Assembly: GCA_012512465.1 (NCBI GenBank) | Contig: JAAZED010000313.1 | Coordinates: 1 to 7,484 of the forward strand | Origin: Oxalobacter sp. | Lineage (GTDB): Bacteria > Pseudomonadota > Gammaproteobacteria > Burkholderiales > Burkholderiaceae_D | DNA: 7,484 bases | Direction: 5' to 3' | Shown: positions 5,301 through 7,484 of the stretch, piece by piece | Layout of the letters: each line of letters starts with the position of its first letter | Position numbering within the stretch: the first letter of the stretch is position 1 | The notes under the pieces: model-generated | Databases searched by the model: none | What the model was told of the DNA's origin: nothing | Seen by the model: only the letters and a program-made list of their open reading frames with translations | Translations under genes and position numbers: made by a program

Positions 5301-7484
5301 GATTATTGCTGCACCGTTTCTGCTGCTCTGGCTGTGTTCACCGCTTATCTCCTGGCGGATCAGCCAGCCGGTTCGCCATGAAGAAAAAGCGCTCTCATCA
5401 GAGCAGACGCTGTACCTGCGAAAACTGGCCCGAAGAATATGGGCTTTCTTTGATGCCTATGTCGGGCCTGAAGACAACTGGCTACCGCCGGATAATGTGC
5501 AGGAGATGCCGCAATACGGCATGGCAGGAGAGATATCAATTCCTGAGGAAGTTCCGGGTGATGCAGCAGAAATCGTCGTTGCACATCGCACCTCTCCAAC
5601 CAATATCGGTATGGCGCTTTTAGCTTATCTGGCTGCCTGTGATTTCGGTTATATCCCTGTCGGCCAGTTGATTGGCCGCACACAGAAAACCTTTGCCTCC
5701 ATGCAGAAACTGGACCGGTATTGCGGTCATTTTTATAACTGGTATGACACACAGACACTCAAAACGATACAGAATCCGCTGTACATCTCCACGGTTGACA
5801 GCGGCAATCTGGCGGGTCATTTGCTGACCCTGAAATCCGGCCTGTTGGGGTTGATACACCAGCGGGTTATCACCCCCTGCCTGGCAAACGGTATTTTTGA
5901 CACCTTTTCCCTCTTTTCAGAGACGGCAGGAAAAAACAGCGCCCGTATGGAGAAAATCCGCATGCTGCTGGAAAAACCTGCTGAGGGCGTCCATCAGACC
6001 CTGCATGAAATCTGCCATCATCTTGAACAATTTACCCATGCCGTTGAACAGATTATTCCTGAAACAACGCATAATATCGACTCACCCGCCGCTTTCTGGG
6101 GAAATGCCCTGTTGAGTCAATGCCGCCAGATACAGGATGAAATCGTCACGCTCATGCCCTGGGTAACAATCCCCTACTGGCAAAACAACCCTGACCGCTT
6201 TGAAAAGCTGAACCATATTTCCACGCTCGATGAACTGGCACATTACCCGGAAACACTCATTCCGGAAATTATCAGCGCGCAAAAACAGGCACAACATGAG
6301 GAAAAAGCCTTCCTTAACATCCTGTCGGAGCGTGTTTCAGCAGCAGGAAAAAATGCCGCAGCAAGGATCAGCCAGTTACGAGTGCTTGCACAGCAGGCAG
6401 ATGAATTTGCACAAATGGACTTCCGTTTCCTGCTCAATCCCACAACGAAGCTGCTCACCATCGGATTCAATGTGACGGATAAGAAACGCGATAACAGCTA
6501 TTATGATCTTCTGGCGTCTGAAGCCAGGCTTTCGAGCTTCGTGACCATCGCACAGGGTCAGATTCCGCAGGACAACTGGTTTGCGCTTGGCAGAAAACTG
6601 ACCGTCGTCGGCAAGGACGCCATTTTGCTGTCATGGAGTGGCTCCATGTTTGAATACCTGATGCCGCAACTGGTCATGCCGGTTTATGAGGATACCCTGC
6701 TGGATCAGACACATCGCATGGCGGTCAAAAAGCAGATCGAATACGGCACGGATCGCCGTGTCCCATGGGGCATTTCCGAATCCGGTTATTTCGCATTCGA
6801 TGCCAGGCTCAATTATCAGTACCGTGCTTTCGGGGTACCGGGACTTGGGCTCAAGCGCGGACTGGGAGATGATCTGGTTATCGCGCCCTATGCCACCATG
6901 CTGGCGCTCATGGTTGATCCCCAGGCGGCATGCGAAAACCTGATCCGCCTTGAAAAGGATGGCTACAGCGGGAAATTCGGCCTTTTTGAAGCGATTGACT
7001 TTACTCCAAGCCGACTGACCAGAGGACAGGAACCAGCCGTTATCCGCTCTTTTATGGCACATCATCAGGGTATGGGATTTCTTTCACTCCTGTACTTGCT
7101 GATGGACAAACCCATGCAGAAACGATTTGAGGCAGAACCCGGGTTTCAGGCAACCATCCCGCTCCTGCACGAGCGCGTGCCTAAAAATGTGCCTTACTTC
7201 GAACTGGCACCAGGCCATGCCACGACTCATCTGGCATCGATTGCGGGAGAAATGCCGAGCAGGATCTACAGCACAGCCAATACGCCACTGCCGGAAGTCC
7301 AGTTGCTTTCCAATGGCCACTACCATGTCATGCTGACCAATGCCGGGGGCGGATACAGCCGCTTCAAGGATATCGCCGTCTCACGCTGGTATGAGGACGC
7401 CGTCCAGGACAACTGGGGAACCTGGTTTTATCTTCGTGACAGGGAAGCCGGCGAATTCTGGTCGACAACTTATCAGCCCGTTAA
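2344..7484 (+). CDS. ndvB: Cyclic beta-1,2-glucan synthase, C-terminus cut by window edge
   Basis: Inner-membrane enzyme of the NdvB/ChvB/Cgs family that makes cyclic beta-1,2-glucan from UDP-glucose. These periplasmic rings serve osmoadaptation and, in rhizobia and Brucella, host contact. 1713 codons are open to the right edge, about 60% of the usual 2800. The family N-terminal motif EEPLRSELLS is at 35-44. Six hydrophobic segments lie near 427-449, 460-486, 840-857, 860-884, 964-981 and 984-1002, matching the published six-segment topology of Brucella Cgs. The GT84 domain (about 490-830) has LLSD (Asp546), WMGYERKRGKLEELN (600-614), the DSD pair (Asp644, Asp646), GYGILQPRV, SHDLLEG (Asp758) and RRHRWIRGDWQ (789-799). 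The cyclization, glycoamylase-like domain (about 1030-1610; GH189 as I recall) has WLPPDN, AHRTSPTNIG, GHFYNWYDT, STVDSGNLAGHL, PWGISESGY (Glu1479), GLFEAIDFT (Glu1549, Asp1552) and MAHHQGM. From about 1640 the first GH94-associated module begins (LLSNGHYHVMLTNAGGGYSR). All key residues seen are intact, with no frameshift. TTG start: see the ribosome binding site entry. Confidence 0.97.
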   Translation, partial: MKIISKLWELSGSSLFFLKKNEGGHDQAEIFQYEEEPLRSELLSTSQMGQYGKFLAGKHILDRKKTPDRLLPRLAENETVLHRVFNLLSSAVKSENRITPAAEWLLDNYYLIDEQIQTAKRHLPSQYSKELPKLASGPSEGRPRVYDLALEIVSHGDGRIDAGKITAFISAYQSVALLTMGELWAIPIMLRLALIENLRRVAVRVAISRKHHELAEEWVQKFLDTAENNPADLILQVADLARSHPPMVSAFVAEMTRRLQSQKAILTLPLAWISERLSETGMTIEQLVVLETQRQAADQVSISNSIASIRLLGSMDWHDFFESVSLVEQTLKTDPAGIYSEMDFHSRDYYRHLIEKIAKHSPFTENEVAEKAIEMAHRNASQDEAEPRSSHVGYYLAAEGLPLLEEITGMRKTLGESIMGWFTGSRVFAYIGSIIVLSVLFTAGMLSLTAAPAFPMWFRILLGITTLIASSQLAVSLVNWIAMLAAPSVPLPRMDFSKGIPDGCETLIAIPCMLINKENIDKLCETLEIHYLGNRDEKLHFCLLSDFLDADTGSAATDDELVQYVKEKIEELNRQYKNDDSTPFWLLHRPRRFNDRENVWMGYERKRGKLEELNAFLRRRSSGFSVRIGDFRHVERIRFVITLDSDTHLFRDTARQFIATLAHPLNRAVYDEKDHVVTRGYGILQPRVASSLPGRHASIYERLNSGDAGIDPYTRTVSDVYQDLFGEGSFIGKGIYDVDAVSYALNGRLPQNRVLSHDLLEGCYARSGLVSDVPLYEKYPADYISDVKRRHRWIRGDWQLINWLLPFVPDALSSAKGKRRANPLSALSHWKLFDNLRRSLVPPAMIFLFAAAWSVLKPAWAWTLGLLAVFFLHPLLLFMMELIVKRRGIDIKQHLSACMTATNRHCSNVFLNFMALPHEASYHTDAILRTLWRTTVSHRHLLEWIPSGQVKSDSENPMAYLRMMWFAPFFSLATAIAVFLVKPVSLIIAAPFLLLWLCSPLISWRISQPVRHEEKALSSEQTLYLRKLARRIWAFFDAYVGPEDNWLPPDNVQEMPQYGMAGEISIPEEVPGDAAEIVVAHRTSPTNIGMALLAYLAACDFGYIPVGQLIGRTQKTFASMQKLDRYCGHFYNWYDTQTLKTIQNPLYISTVDSGNLAGHLLTLKSGLLGLIHQRVITPCLANGIFDTFSLFSETAGKNSARMEKIRMLLEKPAEGVHQTLHEICHHLEQFTHAVEQIIPETTHNIDSPAAFWGNALLSQCRQIQDEIVTLMPWVTIPYWQNNPDRFEKLNHISTLDELAHYPETLIPEIISAQKQAQHEEKAFLNILSERVSAAGKNAAARISQLRVLAQQADEFAQMDFRFLLNPTTKLLTIGFNVTDKKRDNSYYDLLASEARLSSFVTIAQGQIPQDNWFALGRKLTVVGKDAILLSWSGSMFEYLMPQLVMPVYEDTLLDQTHRMAVKKQIEYGTDRRVPWGISESGYFAFDARLNYQYRAFGVPGLGLKRGLGDDLVIAPYATMLALMVDPQAACENLIRLEKDGYSGKFGLFEAIDFTPSRLTRGQEPAVIRSFMAHHQGMGFLSLLYLLMDKPMQKRFEAEPGFQATIPLLHERVPKNVPYFELAPGHATTHLASIAGEMPSRIYSTANTPLPEVQLLSNGHYHVMLTNAGGGYSRFKDIAVSRWYEDAVQDNWGTWFYLRDREAGEFWSTTYQPV
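2389..2405 (+). repeat. T6-CTC-A8 homopolymer pair inside ndvB codons 16-21
   Basis: T6 (2389-2394), CTC and A8 (2398-2405) fall in the coding sequence for Phe16-Phe17-Leu18-Lys19-Lys20-Asn21. They form a six-pair T/A stem with a three-base loop. In frame, the tract reads through. One extra A would create TGA directly after three Lys codons; one fewer A would lead to a stop after about two dozen codons. The tract is certain; any regulatory slippage is speculative. Confidence 0.6.

Noticed and set aside
7481..7484. TTAA at the right end as the stop of ndvB
   Set aside because: The TAA is out of frame. The last full codon is GTT (7480-7482) and the next begins AA, so the gene continues beyond the window.

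Overview
The window is a chromosomal, housekeeping-type stretch of a proteobacterium. It holds two genes on the minus strand and one very large gene on the plus strand, transcribed away from each other. By eye the base composition is close to balanced. The scpB-rluB order, together with an RluB that has long charged tails at both ends, recalls beta- and gammaproteobacteria. A betaproteobacterium is my preferred guess, possibly near Oxalobacteraceae, but this is inference and not proven here. No tRNA, rRNA, CRISPR array, insertion sequence or phage gene is visible.

Left part (1-1940, minus strand): scpB (1377-1940) encodes the winged-helix partner of the SMC-ScpA chromosome condensation complex. 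Sixty-two bases downstream lies rluB (1314 to the left edge, incomplete at its C-terminus), a 23S rRNA pseudouridine synthase of the RsuA/RluB/E/F family. The pair looks like one transcription unit. A candidate -10 box and a GC-rich hairpin lie upstream of scpB.

Middle (1941-2343): a 403-base divergent intergenic region with no convincing gene. Its cgs-proximal half is rich in A- and T-tracts and carries three separate perfect inverted repeats centred near 2147, 2207 and 2277. These are candidates for operators or leader hairpins of the plus-strand gene. I find no convincing sigma-70 or sigma-54 promoter for that gene.

Right part (2344 to the right edge, plus strand): the first 1713 codons of a cyclic beta-1,2-glucan synthase (NdvB/ChvB/Cgs family, usually about 2800 residues). 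It starts at TTG behind a good ribosome binding site. The N-terminal cytoplasmic region, six predicted membrane segments, the GT84 glycosyltransferase domain and the cyclization (glycoamylase-like) domain are all present with intact motifs. The window ends just inside the C-terminal GH94 phosphorylase region. The enzyme would polymerise UDP-glucose into a protein-linked beta-1,2-glucan, close it into rings and trim ring size. It has no obvious functional link to scpB or rluB.

I see no clearly new system. The most interesting points are the structured intergenic region and a T6/A8 tract at codons 16-21 of the synthase, where a one-base slip in the A-run would end translation early.
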